Numbered from the stretch's first letter, positions 18,196 to 27,112 are shown. The stretch: DNA of 64,000 nt from Hyphomicrobiales bacterium (GCA_900489925.1 UEHQ01000017.1:1-64000), one strand, 5' to 3'. Numbers and translations: made by a program. The notes: generated by a model not told the origin, from the sequence alone.

Positions 18196-19218
18196 ATGAC
18201 CGTGTCAACTGAAGCCGTTGCAACGCAACGCGCGACGCGGGGGCCATGGGCCCTCGCATTTGTGAGGCTGAAACGAAACAGGGCCGCCATGGCGTCCCTG
18301 TCGATCTTCCTCATCATCGTCCTGGCCTGTCTCAGCGCGCCGCTTTATGCGCGCTGGGCCGGCGTCGATCCTTTCACATCGACCCTTGATGCCGTCATTC
18401 AGGTCGGGGGCACCGAGGTCCCGGTCATGGAGCCCTCAACGGAGGGCCTTGGACTTGGCTATACGCCGATCGGCCCGACCTGGCAGCTCGGCAACTATTT
18501 CCTCGGCGCAGATAGTCAGGGCAGGGACGTCATGGCACGCCTACTCTATGGCGGGCTCAACTCGCTGCTGATCGCCGGCGCGGCCACCATCTTCACGCTG
18601 TTCTTCGGCACCGCGGCAGGGCTGACAGCAGGCTATTTCGGCGGCGTCACCGATACGCTGCTCTCTCGTTTTCTCGACGTCCTTTGGGCGTTTCCGATCT
18701 ATCTGCTGGCGATATCGCTTTCCATCGTGATGATCGCAAAGGGCATCGCGATCGGACCGATCCAGATCGAATCCGGCAGTCTCTGGCTGCCGGTCATTAT
18801 TATCGGCATCGTCTACGTACCATACGTGGCTCGTCCGATCCGTGGTCAGGTGCTGTCGCTTCGCAACAGTGAATTCGTGCTCGCCGCCATCAATCTCGGC
18901 GTGCCGGGCTGGCGCATTCTCCTGCGCGATATCCAACCGAACATCACCACGACGCTGATCGTCTTCGTGCCCCTGATGATGGCACTGAACATGCTGACGG
19001 AATCTGCTCTTTCTTTCCTGTCGATCGGCGTACAGCCACCGGCGGCCAGCTGGGGCACGATCATTCAGGACGGGCAGGCGCTGCTCTACACGCGCCCGGT
19101 CGTCGCGCTCGCGCCGGGCTTGGCCATTTCCCTCTCCGTTATGGCGCTCAACGTTTTCGGCGATGGTTTGCGCGATGCGCTCGATCCGCGTTCGAAGGTT
19201 CAACTGGGGCGAAGCTGA
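18196..19218 (+). CDS. Peptide ABC transporter permease (DppC-like)
   Basis: A 340-residue inner-membrane permease. An N-terminal helix after a charged segment, a periplasmic loop, then the conserved GADSQGRDVMARLLYGG motif, further helices, and the coupling-helix EAA region (RNSEFVLAAINLGVPGWRILLRDIQPN). The N-terminal extension of DppC/OppC proteins is present. Its stop overlaps the start of the next permease by 1 nt (TGATG). Confidence 0.93.
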   Translation: MTVSTEAVATQRATRGPWALAFVRLKRNRAAMASLSIFLIIVLACLSAPLYARWAGVDPFTSTLDAVIQVGGTEVPVMEPSTEGLGLGYTPIGPTWQLGNYFLGADSQGRDVMARLLYGGLNSLLIAGAATIFTLFFGTAAGLTAGYFGGVTDTLLSRFLDVLWAFPIYLLAISLSIVMIAKGIAIGPIQIESGSLWLPVIIIGIVYVPYVARPIRGQVLSLRNSEFVLAAINLGVPGWRILLRDIQPNITTTLIVFVPLMMALNMLTESALSFLSIGVQPPAASWGTIIQDGQALLYTRPVVALAPGLAISLSVMALNVFGDGLRDALDPRSKVQLGRS

Positions 19219-20189
19219 TGATTTATGCCATCCTCCGCCGCTTCGGTCAGATGCTGTTCGTGATGTTCGGCATATCCGTCATCGTCTTCCTGATCTTCTT
19301 CGCCACGCCGGGCTCAGACCCAGCGGCCCGCATTGCAGGCCGCAATGCGTCTCCCGAAGTGCTTGAGGCCGTCCGTCACAGCTTCGGCTTCGACCGCCCG
19401 CTCTATGTGCAATACGCGCTGATGATCAACAAGATCTTCATCACCGGCGATCTCACCTCCTTCGTCAATCGTGGCTGGAAGGTGGTTCCGGCCGTCCTCG
19501 ACGCGATCCCCGTTACGCTGTCGCTCGTTTTCGGCGCGGCTGTCCTGTGGGTAGTGATGTCCGTGATCATCGGCATTGTCGCAGCGGCGACCCGCGACAG
19601 CTGGCTGGATAAATTTCTGATGGCGCTCGGCCTGCTCGGCATCTCGATGCCGGTCTACTGGCTCGGCGAGGTCATGAACCTGTTCACCCAGAGCCGCTAT
19701 CACGACACCTGGCTGTTCTCCTGGGTACCGCCGCTCGGCTACAAGCCGCTGATGAGCGATCCCAAGGGATGGTTCCTCACCCTCGTCATTCCGTGGATCA
19801 CGCTTGCCGTCCTCTACATCGGCATCTACGCGCGCGTGCTGCGCGCCGCCATCATCGAGTCGATGCAGGAAGATTTCGTGCGCACGGCGAGGGCCAAGGG
19901 CCTGTCGGAAACCCGTATCCTGCTACGCCACGGTCTGCGGACCTCGCTCATAGCCTTCGTGACGCTCTTCGGTCTCGATTTCGGTGCGCTGGTTGGTGGC
20001 TCCGCCCTGTTGACCGAGGTGGTCTTCGGCCTGAACGGCATTGGCAAGCTCACCTACGACGCCATGCAGAACCTCGATCTGCCGATGATCATGGCAACGG
20101 TCATGTATGCCTCGATGTTCGTGGTCATCGCCAATGCGGTGGTCGACTTTGTCTATATCCTTCTTGATCCGCGAGTGAGGACCTCATGA
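19218..20189 (+). CDS. Peptide ABC transporter permease (DppB-like)
   Basis: A 323-residue permease starting with the DppB/OppB signature ILRRFGQMLFVMFGISVIVFLIFF, with the periplasmic PGSDPAARIAGRNASPE loop and the EAA coupling motif (EDFVRTARAKGLSETRILLRHGLR). About six helices. The C before B order is less usual than BC in dpp operons but is found. It overlaps both neighbours by 1-4 nt. Confidence 0.93.
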   Translation: MIYAILRRFGQMLFVMFGISVIVFLIFFATPGSDPAARIAGRNASPEVLEAVRHSFGFDRPLYVQYALMINKIFITGDLTSFVNRGWKVVPAVLDAIPVTLSLVFGAAVLWVVMSVIIGIVAAATRDSWLDKFLMALGLLGISMPVYWLGEVMNLFTQSRYHDTWLFSWVPPLGYKPLMSDPKGWFLTLVIPWITLAVLYIGIYARVLRAAIIESMQEDFVRTARAKGLSETRILLRHGLRTSLIAFVTLFGLDFGALVGGSALLTEVVFGLNGIGKLTYDAMQNLDLPMIMATVMYASMFVVIANAVVDFVYILLDPRVRTS

Positions 20190-21145
20190 TGCTCTCCGTG
20201 CGCGACCTGCGGGTATCGTTCCGCACCGAAGATGGCCTTGTCCGGGCCATCGACGGCATCTCTTTCGATCTCGACCAAGGCGAAATCCTCGGTGTTGTCG
20301 GTGAATCCGGCTCCGGCAAGACCGTTTCGCTACTGGCGGTCATGGGCCTGATCACCGACCCCAACGCCATCATCGAAGGCTCTATCCGTTATAAGGGCCG
20401 CGAACTCCTAGGTCTGCCGGCGCACGAACTGCGACGCCTGCGCGGCAACGAGATCGCCATGATCTTCCAGGATCCGATGACCGCGCTGACGCCCGTCTAT
20501 ACGATCGGCTGGCAGATCGCCGAACAGATCCTCGCACATCAGAAGATCAGCAGAAAGAAGGCGCTTGAACGGGTCGAGGAGCTATTGGCCGAGGTCAATT
20601 TCCCCAATCCGCGCGAGGCAATGTCACGCTATCCGCACCAACTCTCGGGCGGTATGCGCCAGCGTGCCGTTATCGCAATGGCATTGTCCTGCAATCCGGC
20701 CCTGCTGGTCGCCGACGAACCGACAACGGCGCTCGACGTGACAGTCCAGGCCGGCATTCTCGATCTCGTTCGCAAGCTGCGCGCCACCCACAACTCGGCG
20801 ATCGTCTTCATCACCCACGACATGGGCGTCGTCTCCGAACTCGCGGATCGGGTGATGGTGATGTATGCGGGCGGTGTCGTGGAGCGCGGCAGCCGCGCGG
20901 AGCTCTTCTCCGATCCGCGTCACCCTTACACCCGCGCCCTGCTGGGCTCGATCCCGCCTCTGACCGGCGCAAAGCCGGCGCGCCTGCCAGCCATCCCGGG
21001 GTCGCCGCCATCACTGCTGCGACTGCCACCAGGCTGTGCCTTCGGGCCGCGCTGTCCCGTGCGTTATGAACCATGCACCAGCCAGAGGCCAGCCCTCGGC
21101 ACCGGCGAACACGCAGCCGCCTGTCTTCGAGAGGTGCAAGCATGA
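20186..21145 (+). CDS. Peptide ABC transporter ATPase (DppD-like)
   Basis: A 319-residue ATPase with Walker A GESGSGKT (about 39-46), Q-loop IFQDPMTALTP, signature LSGGMRQRAVIAMAL, Walker B LLVADEPTTALD and H-loop FITHDMGVV. The C-terminal oligopeptide extension holds the Cys-rich FGPRCPVRYEPC motif of the Opp/Dpp family, which binds an iron-sulfur cluster in some members. Start ATG overlaps the permease stop by 4 nt. Confidence 0.94.
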   Translation: MMLSVRDLRVSFRTEDGLVRAIDGISFDLDQGEILGVVGESGSGKTVSLLAVMGLITDPNAIIEGSIRYKGRELLGLPAHELRRLRGNEIAMIFQDPMTALTPVYTIGWQIAEQILAHQKISRKKALERVEELLAEVNFPNPREAMSRYPHQLSGGMRQRAVIAMALSCNPALLVADEPTTALDVTVQAGILDLVRKLRATHNSAIVFITHDMGVVSELADRVMVMYAGGVVERGSRAELFSDPRHPYTRALLGSIPPLTGAKPARLPAIPGSPPSLLRLPPGCAFGPRCPVRYEPCTSQRPALGTGEHAAACLREVQA

Positions 21146-22140
21146 GCGAAGCGATGACACAGACAGATCAGCCTATTCTCGAAACCCGTTCGCTCGGAAA
21201 ACGCTTCTCGATTGGCACCCGCTTTTCAGCGGAAGGCAAGCGGACGGTCCACGCGGTCGACAACGTCTCACTGACAGTCAGACGGGGAGAGACCCTGGGG
21301 TTGGTCGGCGAATCCGGCTGCGGCAAGTCCACGCTCGCTCGCTGTCTTGTGCGGCTGTACGACGTCAGCGAAGGCGAACTGATCTTCGAAGGTGAGGATA
21401 TCACCGCCAAGTCACTGAACCAGCTGCGGCCATTGCGCCGCCGCCTGCAGATGGTCTTCCAGGATCCGTCAGCCTCCCTTAACCCGCGTCGGCGCGTGGG
21501 CGATCTGGTCGCGGAACCGCTGCGCATTCACACCAAGCTTTCCACCGCCGACATTAATCGGCGTGTCGCCGAGCTCTTCGAAATCGTTGGTCTCCTGCCG
21601 GATCATGTCGGGCGTTACCCTCACGAATTCTCCGGCGGACAGCGCCAGCGCGTCGGCATCGCGAGAGCAATTGCGCTGAACCCTGACCTCGTCGTGCTCG
21701 ACGAACCCGTCTCCGCCCTCGACGTGTCGGTGCAGGCGCAGATCGTCAACCTGCTCGCCGACCTTCAGGAAAAGCTCAATCTCACCTATGTCTTCATCGC
21801 GCATGACCTTTCGGTCGTTCGTCAGGTCTCGACCCGCATCGCCGTCATGTATCTCGGCTCGGTCGTCGAGGAGGGGCCGGCGGAAGAGGTGTTTGCCGCA
21901 CCGGCGCACCCCTACAGCCAGGCGCTGATCTCCGCGGTGCCCGTGGTCGAGACGATACCGGGCGGAACGCGCAAACGCATCCTTTTGACCGGCGATGTTC
22001 CAAGCCCACTCAACCCGCCCTCCGGCTGTCGCTTCCACCCGCGCTGCCCGATCGCCCAGGATCGCTGCCGCACGGAGCGCCCGCAGCCTACCTCGTACGC
22101 CGGGGACCGGAAGGTGGCTTGCCACTTCCCAACGATCTGA
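21142..22140 (+). CDS. Peptide ABC transporter ATPase (DppF-like)
   Basis: A 332-residue ATPase with Walker A GESGCGKS, Q-loop VFQDPSASLNPRR, signature FSGGQRQRVGIARAI, Walker B LVVLDEPVSALD and H-loop IAHDLSVV, then the C-terminal FHPRCPIAQDRC motif. The ATG at 21142 overlaps the DppD stop by 4 nt (ATGA); the longer reading frame upstream is only an overlap. Last gene of the peptide transport operon. Confidence 0.94.
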   Translation: MSEAMTQTDQPILETRSLGKRFSIGTRFSAEGKRTVHAVDNVSLTVRRGETLGLVGESGCGKSTLARCLVRLYDVSEGELIFEGEDITAKSLNQLRPLRRRLQMVFQDPSASLNPRRRVGDLVAEPLRIHTKLSTADINRRVAELFEIVGLLPDHVGRYPHEFSGGQRQRVGIARAIALNPDLVVLDEPVSALDVSVQAQIVNLLADLQEKLNLTYVFIAHDLSVVRQVSTRIAVMYLGSVVEEGPAEEVFAAPAHPYSQALISAVPVVETIPGGTRKRILLTGDVPSPLNPPSGCRFHPRCPIAQDRCRTERPQPTSYAGDRKVACHFPTI

Positions 22141-22249
22141 AGGGGCAATAAGCCGCCTCTGGCAAAGAATGAACTGCCGCTAAAGCCAACGCTGTGACAG
22201 CGGCAACCTTGCCGCTTCACCCAATCCCATCGCTTGGCCAAAACAAAAG

Positions 22250-22271
22250 AGGCTCGCCAACGGGCGAGCCT
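22250..22271 (-). terminator. Hairpin with minus-strand T-tract
   Basis: AGGCTCGCC (22250-22258) pairs perfectly with GGCGAGCCT (22263-22271), loop of 4. On the minus strand the stem is followed by CTTTTGTTTT, the form of an intrinsic terminator. The plus-strand side lacks a T-run, but the stem could still affect dppF mRNA 3' ends. Confidence 0.6.
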
Positions 22272-22451
22272 TAGAGGTGGTTGCCACCAACAGATGCGGC
22301 GCCGCCTCCTACCACGCATATTCCGCCATCGCTCAGGCCAACTTTGGGTTGATCTGCCTCATGTGCGAGGCAGCGGTACGACGAGCACATTTCGGCCACT
22401 TGGCATGCGCTCAGAAAAGTCGCATCAGGGCAGGATACCAAATATGAAAAA

Positions 22452-22478
22452 CCCGCCGTGACGGTCGATCACGGCGGG
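22452..22478 (-). terminator. Second hairpin with minus-strand T-tract
   Basis: CCCGCCGTGA (22452-22461) pairs perfectly with TCACGGCGGG (22469-22478), loop of 7. On the minus strand it is followed directly by TTTTTCAT. It would end a leftward transcript arising between about 22480 and 23000, where no protein gene is evident. Confidence 0.6.
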
Positions 22479-23008
22479 GTGCTGCCGGACCGGCGATGAT
22501 TGTTAACGTCACGATGCCAGTCCAACGCCAGAAGCGTAACACAGCATATTCCGATCGCTCTGTCGGCAAAAAGGATGCCTCCCTGGCGTTTCGGTACGTC
22601 GCATACGTCGTGGCGAAAACATCCGCTTCGGTAAGGCCATGAAATGCATGTCACCTGTGCCTGAAGCCGTGCCGCAACCACGACAACTTGCAACCGCTGG
22701 GCGCCCAACCAAAGACGTATGCTCGACGCCCGCAGATTTGTTCAACCGGAAGACAATTCCCCTCAGGAGTGCATATCAGGAGCCCTTGTGTGCCGAAAAC
22801 CCAAGCCGGTCTGATACGAAACATTGAGACCGCCGGTAGCTACAGCTTGCTGAGGCAGCCGATCAAATTGGTTGCCTGCATTCACCATCCCTAAAAAACA
22901 CGCCAAGCGTACGGCTGGGCAGTTCAGTGGGCTTGAGCCGACTAAACGGCTGAACTAGGTCCTCCCAGTCCGTCGTGATCTTGCGATGGCGATCTGGAGG
23001 ATAGGTCG

Positions 23009-23917
23009 ATCTTCAAGAACAGCAAAGCGGCAAGCGGATACGCATTCACCCTGCTTGCGGTCGTCATTTTCGCGATACAGGACAGCTTCTCCAAATACCT
23101 TGGCGAGCGGTACTCCCCCATCTTTATCACAATGATCCGCTATTGGGTCTTTGCGGCGTTCGTCATCCTGCTGTCTTCCAGACGACCGGGCGGTCTGCGT
23201 GCGGTTGCGGCTACGAAACACGCCGCGCTCCAGATCCTGCGTGGCGTCCTTCTGGTCGCCGAGATTGCCGTATTTGTTTATGGACTGGCCCATACGGGCC
23301 TCGCGGTCACCCAGGCGATCTTTCAGGCCTCGCCGCTGATCGTCACGGTCTTGTCGATCCCGTTTCTCGGCGAGCACGTTGGCTGGAGGCGGTGGTTAGC
23401 GGTCGTGGCAGGCTTGTTTGGAGTGTTGCTGATCATCAACCCCGTGGGTCATGAGTTTAACGCCTATCTCCTGCTGCCGTTGAGCTGTGCTTTCATGTTT
23501 GCCACTTACAGCGTGGCAACGAGAGCTGTCAGCCGCCAGGACCCGGCATTCACGAGCCTGTTTTACACGGCTGTCGGCGGTGCGGTTGCCATTTCGTTGC
23601 TCGGTCCCTTTTATTGGATGCCCATTGCCCGGTCGGATTGGCCGTTCGTCGCCGCGCTTGCGATCTGCGGTGCGGTTAGCCACTATTGCCTGATCCGCGC
23701 TTACGACTCGCTGCAGGCATCGGACGTTCAGCCCCTGACCTATCTCCAGCTCGTGGTGGGTGCGGTCATAGCCGTGCTCGTGTTCGATGAAACCCTCACC
23801 TGGAACATGCTGCTGGGCGCTGCAATCGTCGTAGGCGCCGGACTGTTTACAATGTGGCGCGAGCCGCGAGCACATTCCAAGAACAACCCGGCAGGCAGCT
23901 CGGGCGTCATGCCTTGA
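23009..23917 (+). CDS. EamA-family (DMT) exporter with apparent ATC start
   Basis: The frame is open from 22979 and reads as a full-length, about 302-residue EamA/RhaT-type transporter with two EamA repeats and about ten helices. The first repeat starts GYAFTLLAVVIFAIQDSFSKYL, upstream of the first ATG (23132), so starting at 23132 would cut off the first helix. No ATG, GTG or TTG occurs in frame between 22979 and 23132; a CTG at 22994 lacks a ribosome site. GGAGG (22996-23000) sits 8 nt before ATC TTC AAG at 23009, so ATC is the likely start, or a mutated ATG. Exports small metabolites or drugs; substrate unknown. Confidence 0.8.
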   Translation: MFKNSKAASGYAFTLLAVVIFAIQDSFSKYLGERYSPIFITMIRYWVFAAFVILLSSRRPGGLRAVAATKHAALQILRGVLLVAEIAVFVYGLAHTGLAVTQAIFQASPLIVTVLSIPFLGEHVGWRRWLAVVAGLFGVLLIINPVGHEFNAYLLLPLSCAFMFATYSVATRAVSRQDPAFTSLFYTAVGGAVAISLLGPFYWMPIARSDWPFVAALAICGAVSHYCLIRAYDSLQASDVQPLTYLQLVVGAVIAVLVFDETLTWNMLLGAAIVVGAGLFTMWREPRAHSKNNPAGSSGVMP

Positions 23918-23960
23918 CCCTGCAAACGCCTGCGCGTTCTGTCTTGATGGTTTAGCTGCG

Positions 23961-25979
23961 TCAGGCTCTAGTTCCTGGCGACATCGCAGAACTTGACGAC
24001 GATCGATGCCGGTGCTTTGTCAGGCGCGACAGGATGTTTCGCGTCCTCTTATGTGGGACCAGATCGACATCGCTCACCAGTCTCGCGCCCCCTTGTCGGC
24101 GTTCCAATGTGATTTTGCGGCTGTGAAATGCCTCCAATTCAGCTCTGTGTCCGACGCTGACGATGGTGGCTTTCGGCAGTTCGCGTATAAGCATCTCCAT
24201 GATGTAGTCTTGGCTTTTCTCATCAAGCGCCGACGTTGCTTCATCGAGGACAATAATATCAGGGTTGTGCAGCAAAAGCCGCGCGAAGGCCAGCCGCTGC
24301 TTTTCGCCGCCAGACAAGGTTTGGTCCCAAGGCGCCTCCTCGTCGATCTGCTCCTTCAGATGGCCAAGGCCAACCTTCTCGAGCGCGGCTTTGATCTCAT
24401 CGGGCGCCCAGCTATCGGCGCCGGCGGGATAGGTGACGGCGCGGCGTAGCGTTCCCGAAGGGATGTATGGTCGCTGTGGCAGCATGAACAGCCGCCGATC
24501 GGCGTGAAAGTTGACGCTGCCATCGCCCCACGGCCAGAGGCCCGCGATCGCCCGGACCAGCGTGCTTTTCCCCGAACCGGATTCTCCCGCCACAAGTACG
24601 CGTTCGCCCGGCTGGATTTCGACCTGGGTTTCCTTGACCACGGCCGTGCCATCACCAAGCGAAACCGAGAGATCATTCAGGCTGAGCACGGTATCGCCTT
24701 GCGTCTCGCCCCGCTTGATGCGTCCAAGGGAGTCACTCTGTTCGGCACGCTCCAAGCCGTCGATCGACATCATCAGCGAGGCGACGCGCCTGGCGCAGGC
24801 ATTCCAGTCGGCCAGGCGTGGGTAGTTGTCGACCAGCCACCCAAACGCACTCTGGACGATCGTGAAGGCGGACGCTGCCTGCATGACTTGGCCCAACGTC
24901 ATGCTGCCATCAAGGAATTTCGGCGCGCAAAGCAGAACCGGGACGACAGGTGCGATCAGCATCGAACCATGCGAGACCAATGTGGTTCGCATGTATTGAC
25001 GCGCGAGCAGCGCCCATTGGTGCAGAACATTTCCGAAGGTCTTGTCGAGGTCGTTACGCTCCTCCTCCTCACCGCCGAGCAGGGCTATGCTTTCGCCGTT
25101 TTCCCGCACGCGTGTCAGAGTATAGCGGAATTCGGCTTCGACCTGGTTCTTGACCTCGGAGACCTGAACGAAATGGCGCCCGATGAATGCTATCGAGCTG
25201 GACGTTATGATCGCGTAAAGGACAGCCGTCACGACAAGAAAGCCGGGAATCGTAATGACTGCTCCACCGATCGGAAGCTGGAGAGCACCACCGATCATCC
25301 AGAGCACGACGATGAAGGTCGAAGCCGATACAAATGCCGATATCACGCCAGCGACAAAATCAACCGGGGACTCGGTTGCGATCCGCATGTCCTCCGAGAG
25401 GCGAGCCTCGGGGTTTTTGTGATCCCCTCCGATGAGGTTCAGCTGATAGTAACGGCCGTTTGCAAGCCAGCGGCCGATGAGCGCGGTCGTCAACCATGAA
25501 CGCCACCGTCGCTGCATCTTCATGCGGACATAGACCTGTATGGTCACGAGCGCGACGCTTCCAAGCACCAGCGGTGGAAACAGGGCGCCAAGGAAATATA
25601 CGTTAGGCGCATTGCGCTGCTCGATGGCATCAAAGATGCCACGGTTCCAGATGTTGATACCGTACTGGAAGCCTACATTTATCCCGATCAGAACAAGCAG
25701 CCCTATGGAGAGCGGCCAGGAAAGTTTGTCGCCACTGCGTCCCCAATAGCCGCGTGCGCTGATCCAGAACCGCTTGAGAAGATATGCCTTGCGAGCCTGC
25801 TCGATTTCCTCAGGCGTCATGTCCTCGGATTCATCAAAGGATGGCGGCTCGGCCTCGGGAGAAGGCTGGCATTCAGAGTCCGACTTGTCGTTGCAATCCC
25901 GGTTTTCGTCGAGCGATCCGGGCTTCTTCCTCACGTCCCACATAAGGCGCATAACGCCTTCAAAATCAGAAAGTTTCAT
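23961..25979 (-). CDS. SbmA/BacA-like ABC transporter, permease fused to ATPase
   Basis: About 672 residues. After a charged N-terminus come transmembrane helices (WPLSIGLLVLIGINVGFQYGI onward), the SbmA/BacA-type membrane domain (RRWRSWLTTALIGRWLANGRYYQLNL, NPEARLSEDMRIATESPVDF), then a C-terminal ATPase with Walker A GESGSGKS, signature LSGGEKQRLAFARLLLHNPDIIVLDEATSALDE. Such half-transporters (YddA/ExsE type) move peptides, vitamin B12 or very-long-chain acyl substrates. ATG at 25979 is used: the 37-codon extension to 26090 is an out-of-frame reading of a cyclase remnant. Its ribosome site is weak. Confidence 0.9.
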   Translation of the reverse strand: MKLSDFEGVMRLMWDVRKKPGSLDENRDCNDKSDSECQPSPEAEPPSFDESEDMTPEEIEQARKAYLLKRFWISARGYWGRSGDKLSWPLSIGLLVLIGINVGFQYGINIWNRGIFDAIEQRNAPNVYFLGALFPPLVLGSVALVTIQVYVRMKMQRRWRSWLTTALIGRWLANGRYYQLNLIGGDHKNPEARLSEDMRIATESPVDFVAGVISAFVSASTFIVVLWMIGGALQLPIGGAVITIPGFLVVTAVLYAIITSSSIAFIGRHFVQVSEVKNQVEAEFRYTLTRVRENGESIALLGGEEEERNDLDKTFGNVLHQWALLARQYMRTTLVSHGSMLIAPVVPVLLCAPKFLDGSMTLGQVMQAASAFTIVQSAFGWLVDNYPRLADWNACARRVASLMMSIDGLERAEQSDSLGRIKRGETQGDTVLSLNDLSVSLGDGTAVVKETQVEIQPGERVLVAGESGSGKSTLVRAIAGLWPWGDGSVNFHADRRLFMLPQRPYIPSGTLRRAVTYPAGADSWAPDEIKAALEKVGLGHLKEQIDEEAPWDQTLSGGEKQRLAFARLLLHNPDIIVLDEATSALDEKSQDYIMEMLIRELPKATIVSVGHRAELEAFHSRKITLERRQGGARLVSDVDLVPHKRTRNILSRLTKHRHRSSSSSAMSPGTRA

Positions 25980-26018
25980 ATTGAGAGCGGTACCAGGACG
26001 GGCTGCGGCAATAGCCGC

Positions 26019-26329
26019 CTTCGCTCGAAAGAGCGGTTTGCATGGCAATCGCACAGGACACGGCCTCCACGACCGATGTGAACTCGGCAATCAAGCCGTC
26101 GCCCATCAATTTCACCAGCGGCCGGAATGTTTCTCAATCAGCGGCCGGAACATCGACGTCTGCAGGTCATCAGCGTCGAAAGCGTCTTGCCTTCGTCCGC
26201 TTCGACGAGGCCTGAGTAACCGACAACGTCGGCGACCAGGATGGCTGCCAGCCTTCGCTGCAACGAGTAGCCTTCCTTTGTCGCAGTGGTCGAAACCTCT
26301 GCTCTCACAAGACAGGTAGGCAACATCAC
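26019..26329 (-). pseudogene. Remnant of a class III adenylate/guanylate cyclase
   Basis: Pieces of one cyclase N-terminus lie in three frames. Frame one (26329 leftward) has RRLAAILVADVVGYSGLVEADEGKTLSTL; after a shift near 26170, FRPLIEKHSGR; after another near 26110, VKLMGDGLIAEFTSVVEAVSCAIAMQTALSSE ending at about 26019. Together they match the start of rhizobial cyclases, where ADVVGYS holds the metal-binding Asp. At least two frameshifts plus loss of everything after about 100 residues make it nonfunctional. It abuts the SbmA/BacA-like gene, which suggests a deletion joined the two. Confidence 0.85.
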
Positions 26330-26554
26330 ACGTCCGGCCAGTGGCGAAGAGCGAGATGAGTTGGCGGCATGTCGGCGTATCGATGCCCGGTGTCGAACGC
26401 GGCCGCGTCACGCGATATGCATCGGCGGCATGGCTGGGATCACGTCTTGGCGCTACACAGTCACGCCGTCTCCGCTTATATCAGCGTCATCGAAAGGAAC
26501 GAAGCGCCAAGGACTGGCAGCTAGCTTTCGAAAGCCCAAGGAAAGGGGATTATC
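26330..26554. other. Gap upstream of the DUF1127 gene
   Basis: About 225 bp with no convincing gene. The left part is probably the former 5' flank of the cyclase remnant. The right part should hold the DUF1127 promoter; no clear -35/-10 pair was picked. GGAAAGGGG at 26540-26548 is the ribosome site. Confidence 0.4.
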
Positions 26555-26698
26555 ATGAACGTAGCACGCACTTTCAACAATTGGCGCAAGTACCGTCAGA
26601 CGGTCTCCGAGCTCGGCCGCATGAGCACTCGCGAACTTAACGACCTCGGCATTGCCCGCGGTGATATCGAACGGATCGCGAAGGCCGCTGCTCTGTAA
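26555..26698 (+). CDS. DUF1127 (YjiS-like) small protein
   Basis: A 47-residue protein containing the RxTxxELxxMSxRELxDLGIxRxDI core of DUF1127 (TVSELGRMSTRELNDLGIARGDIERIAKAA). It has a ribosome site (AAAGGGG) 8 nt before ATG and a good terminator downstream, so it is a single-gene unit. Small DUF1127 proteins in Agrobacterium and relatives are linked to phosphate/carbon metabolism and RNA turnover through an arginine-rich C-terminal domain; this one is basic but lacks a strong Arg run. Confidence 0.9.
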   Translation: MNVARTFNNWRKYRQTVSELGRMSTRELNDLGIARGDIERIAKAAAL

Positions 26699-26728
26699 GA
26701 CTGCAGCTATTTACGCAGACTGCTTTTG

Positions 26729-26763
26729 AGCGCTCGTCCATTCATGACGGGCGCTTCGTTTTT
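26729..26763 (+). terminator. Rho-independent terminator after the DUF1127 gene
   Basis: AGCGCTCGTC (26729-26738) pairs with GACGGGCGCT (26746-26755) with one wobble, loop of 7, followed by TCGTTTTT. Confidence 0.85.
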
Positions 26764-26782
26764 CTGGTCGTGCGTTCGGCGA

Positions 26783-27112
26783 CTAAGTCTCAGCCCTGTA
26801 GCAGGCGAGCGTCAAGGTCGTGACAAAAGCCACGCTAACCGCCGCAAGCGAGCCGGGAAATCCCCATTGCGCCACGGCCACGACCGCAAAGAACGCCGCG
26901 ACCCGAAGAACTCCGGCTAACAGCTGGGCGTCCCGGCGCGTCGCCTCCCAATCCAGCAGACTTCGTGCTGCGACCATCCCCCCGCTCACGGGGTACAGGG
27001 TCCAAGAGAGCGTCAGCGCCAGATCACCGTCTCCCTTCCTGAGCCAGGCGAGACACAACGACAGGACAACAGCCAGCAAGACGATGCGAAGAAACCCGAA
27101 GATCCACGTCAT
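26783..27112 (-). CDS. Small membrane protein, function unknown
   Basis: A 109-residue protein with about three to four hydrophobic segments (FLRIVLLAVVLSLCLAWL, LALTLSWTLYPVSGGMVAA, VLRVAAFFAVVAVAQWGF, AAVSVAFVTTLTLACY). ATG at 27112 overlaps the stop of the upstream gene by 4 nt (ATGA), so the pair is translationally coupled; the longer reading frame is not used. No family recognised. Confidence 0.7.
   Translation of the reverse strand: MTWIFGFLRIVLLAVVLSLCLAWLRKGDGDLALTLSWTLYPVSGGMVAARSLLDWEATRRDAQLLAGVLRVAAFFAVVAVAQWGFPGSLAAVSVAFVTTLTLACYRAET

Larger units (their letters stand above)
22141..23008. other. 868-bp region without a supported protein gene
   Basis: No reading frame here resembles a known family. 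Two strong hairpins (22250-22271 and 22452-22478) are both followed by T-rich tracts on the minus strand, so a leftward transcript may end here. The right end contains the ribosome-binding site (GGAGG at 22996-23000) of the EamA gene. Confidence 0.5.

Noticed and set aside
22509..22745. 78-codon minus-strand open frame in the gap after dppF
   Set aside because: No recognisable domain and unusual composition (many Arg, Cys, Pro). The terminator-like hairpin to its left is better read as evidence for a transcript than for this protein.
25980..26090. 37-residue N-terminal extension of the SbmA/BacA-like transporter
   Set aside because: The same DNA in another frame encodes the cyclase segment MGDGLIAEFTSVVEAVSC, so the extension is an accident of reading frame.
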